Positions 57,963-64,000 of a stretch of 64,000 bases of DNA are shown piece after piece. The notes below the pieces were generated by a model. That model ran no database searches, was not told where the DNA came from, and worked only from the letters and a program-made list of their open reading frames with translations. The stretch comes from CAIMFV01 sp040757715 (GTDB taxonomy: Bacteria; Pseudomonadota; Alphaproteobacteria; Caulobacterales; Caulobacteraceae): contig JBFLWS010000013.1 of NCBI GenBank assembly GCA_040757715.1, forward strand, positions 28,347-92,346, in the 5' to 3' direction. The position numbers and the translations under genes are program-made. Positions within the stretch are counted from its first letter, which is position 1; each line of letters begins with the position of its first letter.

Positions 57963-58736
57963 ATGAGCGAACAGTACTTCAGTCCTGCGAAAACGGCCGC
58001 GCGTCTCGGCGTCACCGTGAAGGCGCTGCGCGTCTATGAACGCCACGGCCTGGTGCAGCCCCTGCGTACGGCGGCGGGCTGGCGCGTCTATGGCGCCGCG
58101 GCCTTCGCCCAGTTGCATCAGGTGCTGGCGCTGAAGCGGCTCGGCCTCTCCCTGGCCCGCATCGCCGAGCTGATGCGCGGCGGCGGCGTGGATATGGACG
58201 CCGTGCTGGCGCTGCAGGAGCAGGCCATGGCTCTGGCGCGGGATCGGGCGGACCACGCCCTTGGCCTGATCGCCGCGGCCAGGTCCAAGCTACGCGCTGG
58301 CGAAGCCCTGACGGTCGATGATCTATCCCAACTGACCAAGGAGATCGCCATGAGCGACGATGAGACCATGAAACAGATTTTCGATCCTTTGGCTTATCGC
58401 CATTTCAGCCCGGAGGAGCTGAAGGGCCTGGAAGCGCGCCGGCACGAGTTCGATCCCGCGGAGGCTGCGGCGACCTGGGGCGCGCTCATGGCCGAGTGCA
58501 AGGCCCTGATGGAGAAGGGCGATCCCACGAGTCCCGAGGCCATGGACCTGGCCGGGCGCTGGATGGCCCAAGTGGCCAGGTTCACCGGAGGCGATCCGAC
58601 CCTGTTCGCCAAGGCCGGCGCCATGTGGAAGGACGCCATGGCCGACCCGGCGGCGGCGCCCAAGTTGCCGCTCAACCCGGAAATGTTCGGTTTCATCGCC
58701 AGGGCCGAGGCGGCCCGCAAGGCCAAGGCGGGCTGA
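57963..58736 (+). CDS. MerR family regulator with TipAS-type ligand domain
   Basis: A 257-aa regulator. The N-terminal MerR winged helix is YFSPAKTAARLGVTVKALRV then YERHGLVQPLRTAAGWRVYG. A coiled-coil dimer helix covers about 85-120. The C-terminal region (about 130-250; FDPLAYRHFSPEELKGLEAR, WMAQVARFTGGDP) resembles the TipAS antibiotic-recognition domain. It may sense a small molecule. GGAG lies six bases before the ATG. Divergent from the periplasmic protein gene with a ~110-bp gap, so it could regulate the AspH-sulfotransferase set. Confidence 0.8.
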   Translation: MSEQYFSPAKTAARLGVTVKALRVYERHGLVQPLRTAAGWRVYGAAAFAQLHQVLALKRLGLSLARIAELMRGGGVDMDAVLALQEQAMALARDRADHALGLIAAARSKLRAGEALTVDDLSQLTKEIAMSDDETMKQIFDPLAYRHFSPEELKGLEARRHEFDPAEAAATWGALMAECKALMEKGDPTSPEAMDLAGRWMAQVARFTGGDPTLFAKAGAMWKDAMADPAAAPKLPLNPEMFGFIARAEAARKAKAG

Positions 58737-58873
58737 ACGAGGCGCGGGCGGCTCCTTCGTTTGGGAGGTCGCCCGCGTCGCCGCGTCGTCGGCGAATCTT
58801 AATCCGTCGCGTTCATTTCCTGTTGAGACCCTGCGGCTAACCATGTGGCGATCGAGCCTGATCGGAGCGCGCG

Positions 58874-59638
58874 GTGAGCCACGTCGATCTTGAGGAAATG
58901 CGGGCCCTGTTGCGGGCCCAAGCTGCGCCTAAAGGTCCCACGTCCAAGGGCGCGCCGGCGCGGTCCGACCCTGGCGCGGGACCGCTGACGCGCCAGGCGC
59001 TGTCGCCGTCTCCCGCCGAGGCCACAGGCGATCTCTTCGCGGCCCTGGAGCTGGAGGCGAGCAATCCGCCGCCCTTCGCCGCCCCCGCGCCGCCGGCCAA
59101 GCGCTCCATCTTCGGCAAGCGGGCCCATGGCGTGCCGGCCAACGTCGCGCCGCTCCTGCTCACCGACCGCACCGTCGAGACGCCTCTGCGCCTCGACGCC
59201 CTGGCCGCAGCCGTCGCCCCCGAAGAGGCTTTCGCCGCCACGCCCTTCCACCCCAGCGATCTGGCTGACGACCTGGCCCACGACCTGGCCGACGAAGATC
59301 TGTTCGAGGCCCCGCCGGAACTGGCGCTGGCCCCTGACCTTAATCAGGACTCTGACCTTAATCAGGACTCTGACCTTAATCAGGACTCTGACCTTTATGG
59401 GGCCCCTGACCTTTATCAGGATCCCGGCGTTAATCAGGACAACCACGCCGCCGCGCCCGTGCTCGACACGCCCGCGCGGCGGCTCCTGCACGGCCTCGCC
59501 CAGGTGATCGACCTGGAGAAGGACCGCCTCGACGCCGCGCGTTCCGACGTGGCCGCGCCCCTGGTCATGTCGTCCCTTCGCCGACGCCGGGGCGAGCGCG
59601 ACTATCGCGACCTCGGCTTCGCCAACGACCGACACTAG
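58874..59638 (+). CDS. Hypothetical protein with 18-bp tandem coding repeats
   Basis: A 254-aa protein of unknown function, acidic in the middle. The region about 157-190 is made of hexapeptide repeats (LNQDSD three times, then the variants LYGAPD, LYQDPG, VNQD). The C-terminus is basic (SSLRRRRGERDYRDLG). No signal peptide or domain recognised; largely disordered by composition. GTG start with GGAG upstream. Repeat number probably varies between strains. Confidence 0.62.
   Translation: MSHVDLEEMRALLRAQAAPKGPTSKGAPARSDPGAGPLTRQALSPSPAEATGDLFAALELEASNPPPFAAPAPPAKRSIFGKRAHGVPANVAPLLLTDRTVETPLRLDALAAAVAPEEAFAATPFHPSDLADDLAHDLADEDLFEAPPELALAPDLNQDSDLNQDSDLNQDSDLYGAPDLYQDPGVNQDNHAAAPVLDTPARRLLHGLAQVIDLEKDRLDAARSDVAAPLVMSSLRRRRGERDYRDLGFANDRH
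59339..59440 (+). repeat. Tandem 18-bp repeat within a gene
   Basis: The unit CTTAATCAGGACTCTGAC occurs three times exactly in a row, followed by degenerate units ending CTTTATCAGGATCC and GTTAATCAGGAC. The period is a multiple of three, so copy-number change would keep the frame. Confidence 0.9.
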
Positions 59639-59697
59639 GCGGCGTCGTATGATGCGACATTAGACAGGCGCGGGCGGATGCTTTACCGCCACCGTCA

Positions 59698-60924
59698 ATG
59701 TCACAGATCGCGTCCCATCCCGTCGCCGCCCCGACCAAGCCCACCTGGCGCCTCGTCCTGCTGCTCGGATCGATGATCGCCACCGGCGCGCTCTCCATCG
59801 ACATGTACCTGCCGAGCCTGCCCACCATCGCCCGCGATCTGCACGGGGTGGCGGGATCGGCCGAGCCCTCGGTGTCGGCCTTCTTCATCGGCCTCGCCAT
59901 AGGCCAGCTGATCTACGGCCCCCTGTCGGACCGGGTGGGGCGACGCGGGCCCTTGCTGGCCGGCCTCTGCCTCTATGTGGCGGCGAGCCTCGCCTGCGCC
60001 GCGGCCCCCAGCCTGCCGGAGCTCATCGCCGCCCGCTTCGTCCAGGCTCTCGGCGCCTGTTCGGCCATGGTCATTGCGCGGGCGGTGGTGCGCGATCGGT
60101 TCGACCACACCCAGGTGGTGCATGTCCTGTCGCAGCTCATGCTGGTCATGGGCGTGGCGCCCATCCTCGCGCCCCTTGCCGGCGGCTATCTGGTGGCGGT
60201 GTCGAGCTGGCGCGCGCTCTTCGTGGTGCTGGCCCTGTTCGGCGCCGGCCTTTGCGCCATCGTGTTTGTCGCCCTGCCGGAAAGCCGGTCGCTGGAGGAT
60301 CGGCGTCATACGCAGGGGGAGGCGGTGCTCGCCACCTATCTGACGCTCCTGCGCAGCCCGAAGATCGCTGGCTTCGCGCTGGCGGGCGCCTGCGCCGGCG
60401 CGGCCTTGTTCACCTACATCGCCAATTCACCTGAGCTGGCCATCCACACCTTCGGCTTCACCCCGCAGGGGTTCGCCTGGCTGTTCGGGGCCAACGCCGC
60501 GGGCTACATCGCCTCGGCCCAGCTGAACCGGCGCCTGGTGGGGCGGTTCGGCTCCTCCGCCATACTGTCGAGCGCCATTATCGGCGCGATCCTGCCGGCG
60601 CTGGCCATGGCCCTTGCCGCCGCCAACCATTTCGGCGGCGTCTATGGCGTGTTCGGGCCGCTGTTCCTGATCATGGCCAGCCTCGGCTTCACCCAGCCCA
60701 ACGCCGCCGCCGAGGCCTTGAACGCCGACCCGCGCCGGGCCGGGGCCATCGCCTCCTTTACAGGTTCGGCCAATTTCCTGTTGGGGGCGAGCCTCTCTAC
60801 CCTGTGCAGCCTGTTCCACGACGGCTCGGGTCTCGCCATGGCCCTGGTGATCGCCGGATCGCTCGCCGCAGCCCTCATGGCGGCGCGCATCGGCGCGCGC
60901 GCGAAAGGCTTGGCGTCAGCCTAG
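59698..60924 (+). CDS. Bcr/CflA family MFS drug transporter
   Basis: A 408-aa, 12-helix carrier of the Bcr/CflA subfamily. It has MIATGALSIDMYLPSLPTIA (typical first helix), IYGPLSDRVGRRGPLLAGLC (MFS motif A), and APILAPLAGGYLVAVSSWRA (motif C with the SSWR ending). It probably exports drugs or metabolites by proton exchange. No strong ribosome site is visible before the ATG. The stop overlaps the fliP stop by nine bases. Confidence 0.88.
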   Translation: MSQIASHPVAAPTKPTWRLVLLLGSMIATGALSIDMYLPSLPTIARDLHGVAGSAEPSVSAFFIGLAIGQLIYGPLSDRVGRRGPLLAGLCLYVAASLACAAAPSLPELIAARFVQALGACSAMVIARAVVRDRFDHTQVVHVLSQLMLVMGVAPILAPLAGGYLVAVSSWRALFVVLALFGAGLCAIVFVALPESRSLEDRRHTQGEAVLATYLTLLRSPKIAGFALAGACAGAALFTYIANSPELAIHTFGFTPQGFAWLFGANAAGYIASAQLNRRLVGRFGSSAILSSAIIGAILPALAMALAAANHFGGVYGVFGPLFLIMASLGFTQPNAAAEALNADPRRAGAIASFTGSANFLLGASLSTLCSLFHDGSGLAMALVIAGSLAAALMAARIGARAKGLASA

Positions 60925-61740
60925 CACTCCGCCGCCGTGGCGGAAGCTCTCCACCAGGGAGCCGGCCACCAGGCGCCAGCCGTCCACCAGCACGAAGAAG
61001 ATCAGCTTGAACGGCAAGGACACCACCACCGGCGGCAGCATCATCATGCCCATGCTCATCAGCACGCTGGCGACCACGAGGTCGATGACCAGGAAGGGCA
61101 CGAACAGCAGAAAGCCGATCTGAAACGCCCGCTTCAGCTCCGAGATCATGAAGGCGGGGGTCACCACCTGCAGGGGCGTGGCCTGAGCGTTCACCGGGCG
61201 GGGGATCTTGGCGAGCTTGATAAACAGGCCAAGATCGTCGCGGTCCACCTGGCTCAGCATGAAGGTCTTCACCGGGGCCGAGGAGGCGGAAAAGGCCGCC
61301 GGCAGCTCCATCTTGTGGTCCAAGAGCGGCTTGATGCCGGCGTTATAGCTGGCGGTGAAGGTCGGTCCCATGACGATGGCGGTCAGAAACAGCGACAGGC
61401 TGATGATCACCGCATTGGGCGGGCTCTGTTGCAGGCCAAGCGCGGTGCGCAGCAACGACAGCACCACGACGATGCGCACGAACGACGTGGTCATCATGAC
61501 GATGGACGGGGCCAGCGACAGAACGGTGAGCAGGCCGATGAGCTGCACCACCCGGTCGGTGAGCCCGCCTCCCGTGCCGAGGTTGAGATTGATGGCCTGG
61601 GCGAGCGCCACGGTGGGCACGATGAGGCTGGCGATGGTGGCCAGCACGGCCAGGGCGAGGGCCCGCTTCAGCTCGGCCACGGTGGGGGCGGCGCCGGATT
61701 TGCCGATGGGCTTCAGGGGAGAGAAGACGCGGCGCATCAC
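60916..61740 (-). CDS. fliP: Flagellar type III export gate protein FliP
   Basis: A 274-aa membrane protein of the flagellar export gate. It has a processed N-terminal signal (ALAVLATIASLIVPTVALAQ), then VVQLIGLLTVLSLAPSIVMM, SFVRIVVVLSLLRTALGLQQ and SPPNAVIISLSLFLT (FliP signature). The large loop contains DRDDLGLFIKLAK. The C-terminal helices are FLVIDLVVASVLMSMGMMML and PPVVVSLPFKLIFFVLVDGW. Its ATG overlaps the fliO stop (ATGA). Confidence 0.95.
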   Translation of the reverse strand: MMRRVFSPLKPIGKSGAAPTVAELKRALALAVLATIASLIVPTVALAQAINLNLGTGGGLTDRVVQLIGLLTVLSLAPSIVMMTTSFVRIVVVLSLLRTALGLQQSPPNAVIISLSLFLTAIVMGPTFTASYNAGIKPLLDHKMELPAAFSASSAPVKTFMLSQVDRDDLGLFIKLAKIPRPVNAQATPLQVVTPAFMISELKRAFQIGFLLFVPFLVIDLVVASVLMSMGMMMLPPVVVSLPFKLIFFVLVDGWRLVAGSLVESFRHGGGVLG

Positions 61741-62054
61741 GCGGACACCTCAGGGGTAATAGCGGGGATAGGGGCGGGGATAGAGGCCTGCGTCGGGCCG
61801 TCCGCCAGGTCGGCCAGCAGTCGGCCTTCGCCCAGCAGCAACAGCCGCTCGCGCCCGTCCAGCCGCACCAGCACCAGCCGCCGGGAGGGGTCGAGGATCA
61901 GCGTCTCCACCACGCTCATGCGCCGCTCGGCGCGGGGGGCGGCGAGGCTGAGCAGGCCCCCCGGACCCCAGCGGCGCAGGGCGTAGGCCGCCAGGGCGAT
62001 AAGGCCGAGGGTGAAGGCGAGGGCGATGATGGCGCGAAGGACGTCGAGCAACAT
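61737..62054 (-). CDS. fliO: Flagellar biosynthesis protein FliO
   Basis: A 105-aa protein. One N-terminal membrane helix (LRAIIALAFTLGLIALAAYA) is followed by a small cytosolic beta domain (MSVVETLILDPSRRLVLVRL, RERLLLLGEGR) typical of FliO, which helps FliP assemble into the export gate. Translationally coupled to fliP and divergent from flgB across a 136-bp region holding a CtrA-like box. Confidence 0.88.
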   Translation of the reverse strand: MLLDVLRAIIALAFTLGLIALAAYALRRWGPGGLLSLAAPRAERRMSVVETLILDPSRRLVLVRLDGRERLLLLGEGRLLADLADGPTQASIPAPIPAITPEVSA

Positions 62055-62118
62055 GCGGCGTTTGGCGACTCAAGCGGCGAGGCGAGGACGGCCTCGAGGC
62101 CAATCTCGTTAGGCTCTC

Positions 62119-62133
62119 CTAACGGGTCGTTAA
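62119..62133. promoter_or_regulatory. CtrA-type box in the fliO/flgB divergent promoter
   Basis: CTAACGGGTCGTTAA, followed by C, fits TTAA-N7-TTAAC with one mismatch (CTAA for TTAA). A second half-site (GTTAG, 62108-62112) forms an inverted repeat with CTAAC. Class II flagellar genes in Caulobacter are known CtrA targets, so control of one or both operons is likely. Confidence 0.6.
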
Positions 62134-62190
62134 CCAAGCGGGCGGCAAACTCTGCCTAGCGTCGGTTTTCTGGAGAAGGAGGGCGCTGCC

Positions 62191-62622
62191 ATGACCCTCG
62201 ACGAAATTCCGCTGTTCGCCATGCTGAAGTCCAAGCTCAGCTACACCAACGAGCGCCAGCGCCTGATCGCCCAGAACATCGCCAACGCCGACACGCCCGA
62301 CTATGCGCCTATGGACCTGAAGCCGTTCACGTTTCAGCAGGCGCTGAACGGGGCGAGCGGCGCAAGCGCTGGTTCAGGCTCGGACGGGCTGGAGATGCAG
62401 CGCAGCGACCCGCGGCACATGGCCGCGCGGCGGACCCCCGCGGGTCCGCTGCGGCCGATGACTTCGCCGGACACCGAGGCGCGGCTCGACGGCAACCAGG
62501 TGGTGCTGGAGGATCAGATGATGAAGATGAGCGAGGCGCGGGACGACTACGACACCGCCATCACCTTCTACACCCAGGCGCTGAACCTGTTGCGCACCGC
62601 CGCCCGCGCGCCCGGAAAGTAG
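62191..62622 (+). CDS. flgB: Flagellar basal-body rod protein FlgB
   Basis: A 143-aa proximal rod protein. The N-terminal rod motif is YTNERQRLIAQNIANADTPD then YAPMDLKPFTF, and the C-terminal coiled helix is YDTAITFYTQALNLLRTAAR. AAGGAGG precedes the ATG. First gene of the flgB-flgC-fliE operon. Confidence 0.95.
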   Translation: MTLDEIPLFAMLKSKLSYTNERQRLIAQNIANADTPDYAPMDLKPFTFQQALNGASGASAGSGSDGLEMQRSDPRHMAARRTPAGPLRPMTSPDTEARLDGNQVVLEDQMMKMSEARDDYDTAITFYTQALNLLRTAARAPGK

Positions 62623-62663
62623 GTGTTGGGCAAATGATCTCGAAAGGTTTGTGAGGCTCCGCC

Positions 62664-63086
62664 ATGGTCGACCCGATCAGCAACTCCTCCGCCGCCATGT
62701 CCATCGCCGCCTCGGCCCTGCACGCCGAGGACGCCCGCATGCGGGTGATCGCCGAGAACATCGCCAATTCCGACTCCACCGCCACCACGGCGGGGGGCGA
62801 CCCCTATCAGCGTCAGATGCCGATCTTCGAGCCGTCGGTGACCAAGGAGGGGGGCACGGGGGTGCATATGAAGGGCGTGCGGCGCGACCTGACCCCGTTC
62901 AAGACGGAATATAATCCGTCACACCCGGCGGCGGACGCCAAGGGCTATGTGAAGATGCCCAATGTGGATCCGCTGACCGAGTCCCTGGACATGCGCCGGG
63001 CGCAGCGCGCCTACGACGCCAATCTGAACATGATCGAGACCTTGCGGGTGATGGACGCCCGCACCCTCGACATCATCAAGAAGTAG
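62664..63086 (+). CDS. flgC: Flagellar basal-body rod protein FlgC
   Basis: A 140-aa proximal rod protein with SALHAEDARMRVIAENIANS (N-terminal rod motif), PSHPAADAKGYVKMPNVDPL and the C-terminal LNMIETLRVMDARTLDIIKK. It lies 41 bp after flgB and 11 bp before fliE in one operon. Confidence 0.95.
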   Translation: MVDPISNSSAAMSIAASALHAEDARMRVIAENIANSDSTATTAGGDPYQRQMPIFEPSVTKEGGTGVHMKGVRRDLTPFKTEYNPSHPAADAKGYVKMPNVDPLTESLDMRRAQRAYDANLNMIETLRVMDARTLDIIKK

Positions 63087-63097
63087 GGGAGCGCTAG

Positions 63098-63403
63098 ATG
63101 GTCAGTCCACTGATGGCTGCGCGCGCCTATGCGCAGATACAAAATCCGATCACGGACGAAAAGCCGCGCCTGGGCGGCGCGGGCGGGCCGGACTTCGCCT
63201 CGCTGGTGACCTCGGCGGTGAATGATGCGGTGGCGGGATCGCGCCGGGCCGAGACTCAGATGAGCGCCCACGCCCAGGGCAAGGCCGAGCTGGTGGACGT
63301 GGTGACGGCGGTGGCCTCGGCCCAGGCGAGCCTGGAGACCATGATGGCCGTGCGCGATCAGGTGATCGCGGCCTATCAGGAAATCATGCGGATGCCGATC
63401 TAG
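63098..63403 (+). CDS. fliE: Flagellar hook-basal body protein FliE
   Basis: A 101-aa MS ring-rod junction protein. It has FASLVTSAVNDAVAGSRRAE, a middle helix GKAELVDVVTAVASAQASLE, and the conserved C-terminus VRDQVIAAYQEIMRMPI. Last recognised gene of the flgBC-fliE operon; fliQ/fliR, which often follow, are not present before the window ends. Confidence 0.94.
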   Translation: MVSPLMAARAYAQIQNPITDEKPRLGGAGGPDFASLVTSAVNDAVAGSRRAETQMSAHAQGKAELVDVVTAVASAQASLETMMAVRDQVIAAYQEIMRMPI

Positions 63404-63414
63404 GGCGCCGGCCC

Positions 63415-63437
63415 AGGAAAAGTGGGAACCGGTTTTC
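63415..63437. repeat. REP-like palindromic element, copy C
   Basis: GGAAAAGTGGGAACCGGTTTTCC, the cleanest copy of the core, sits 12 bases after the fliE stop inside a larger GGCGCC...GGCGCC symmetry. It may terminate the flagellar transcript. Confidence 0.75.
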
Positions 63438-63458
63438 CGCCCGGGGGCGGCGCCAAAG

Positions 63459-63674
63459 TTAGAATCTTCGCGAGATCCGCGAAAGCCGAGCGCGGTTTCT
63501 TCGCCGCCGCCGCCGCTTAGTGTTGCGCACGAAGGGCAGGGGATTGCGCCGGCCCTTGGGGATGGAGGCGCGCCTCAGCGCCTTCAGCTCCAGATAGACC
63601 TTTCGCAGTTCCGGGCTGCTGGCGAGAAGGCGCTTCAGGCGCGCCGCTTTCGACAGCTTCGATTTTGGCTTCAT
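63459..63674 (-). CDS. Possible small, very basic protein
   Basis: A 71-aa frame with helical KLSKAARLKRLLASSPELRK then VYLELKALRRASIP, and a strongly basic C-terminus (KRRRRRRNRARLSR). Third-position GC is high as in real genes here, but there is no clear ribosome site and the basic tail could arise from GC-rich repeats. It may be a nucleic-acid-binding protein or not a gene at all. Confidence 0.4.
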   Translation of the reverse strand: MKPKSKLSKAARLKRLLASSPELRKVYLELKALRRASIPKGRRNPLPFVRNTKRRRRRRNRARLSRISRRF

Positions 63675-64000
63675 CGGGCGAGGCGTCGATCCTTATCTGG
63701 AAGATGGGGAGGGGGCGAAGCGCTCGGGCGGGCCCGAGAGTTCAGTTTGGCGCGTCTTTCTCAAGGAGGCGCCGGGGGTGCGCGCCCTCGGCGAAGGGCG
63801 CGCGGTGGTCTGGGTGCGCGCCCTTGTTGAAGGGGCGCGCGGGTGGGCCGTCACGCTTCGCGCGAAGTTTTGACCAGAGGGCGCGGGCGCGCAGACCTGT
63901 TCGGCCTTTCACCTGCGATCTAGCCCCTGGGCGGGCGGCTTGAGGCCGACAGCCTCTGACCGATGGGCGAGCTTACGTCCTTCGCCCTTTATCCCGCACT
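63675..64000. other. Non-coding end of the window with paired hairpins
   Basis: No supported gene. Two imperfect direct repeats (about 63776-63808 and 63812-63846) each fold into a hairpin: GCGCGCCCT/AGGGCGCGC at 63780-63803 and GCGCGCCCTT/AAGGGGCGCGC at 63816-63840. A plus-strand frame over them reads as low-complexity and is rejected. Confidence 0.5.

Noticed and set aside
59339..59440. Possible CRISPR array
   Set aside because: The 18-bp units are directly adjacent with no spacers, and they are in frame within a gene.
63665..63943. 92-codon open frame at the window end
   Set aside because: Reads through the duplicated hairpins and gives Arg/Gly/Ala-rich sequence of a type produced by intergenic repeats.

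Overview
The window is about 64 kb of GC-rich chromosomal DNA from an alphaproteobacterium, most likely a member of the Caulobacteraceae (Caulobacter/Phenylobacterium-like). The evidence is a full CtrA-type box (TTAA-N7-TTAAC) and a second near-match beside flagellar genes, the divergent fliOP / flgBC-fliE arrangement, Tat-exported carbohydrate enzymes, a large TonB-dependent receptor, class II DAHP synthase, and -35/-10 elements resembling the Caulobacter housekeeping consensus upstream of tRNA genes. No rRNA, CRISPR array, intact insertion sequence or prophage was recognised. The genus is inferred, not proven.

Layout. 0.2-1.2 kb: a hot-dog acyl-CoA hydratase and tRNA-Val. 1.2-7.7 kb: a small fucoside-degradation locus (GH95 and GH29 fucosidases, an SGNH esterase and a stand-alone secreted carbohydrate-binding-like protein), bordered by the C-terminal fossil of a HigA-type antitoxin. 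7.7-18.2 kb: housekeeping genes (ACT regulator, gph, glmU-rpiA, gor and an O-antigen-ligase-like protein, DAHP synthase, glycerate kinase, a MATE transporter). 18.2-21.5 kb: a cassette holding a Ni/Co sensor and exporter (dmeR-dmeF), a polysaccharide deacetylase and a second carbohydrate-binding-like protein. It lies between the intact 3' end of the MATE gene and a diverged in-frame copy of that same 3' end. 21.5-25.7 kb: a hypothetical gene, two oxidoreductases and two tandem AidA/PixA genes. 26-33.7 kb: tRNA-Trp, secE-nusG-rplK-rplA and rplJ-rplL. The two ribosomal pairs are separated by 4.3 kb of unrelated genes, and no rpoB follows rplL. 33.7-48.7 kb: glpK, a serine hydrolase, an MFS carrier, two candidate toxin-antitoxin pairs, tRNA-Leu, a VOC protein, an HxlR regulator, an aminotransferase, a penicillin-acylase-family enzyme, small membrane and lipoprotein genes, and a hybrid histidine kinase next to a full CtrA box. 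48.8-57.9 kb: a TonB receptor flanked by three TPR-fused tailoring enzymes (a 2OG-Fe(II) oxygenase, a sulfotransferase and an aspartyl/asparaginyl beta-hydroxylase) plus a small periplasmic protein. 58-64 kb: a MerR regulator, a protein with an 18-bp coding repeat, a Bcr/CflA transporter and flagellar genes.

The best candidate for an undescribed system is 48.8-57.9 kb. Three different protein-modifying enzymes, each carrying TPR repeats that could bind a protein client, surround one cysteine-rich TonB receptor. Secondary candidates are the translationally coupled pair of unknown genes at 31.5-32.2 kb, the tandem AidA/PixA genes, the PBECR-like/DUF2283 pair, and the domain inserted into the DmeF exporter. 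All functional calls rest on motifs recognised by eye; no database search was run.
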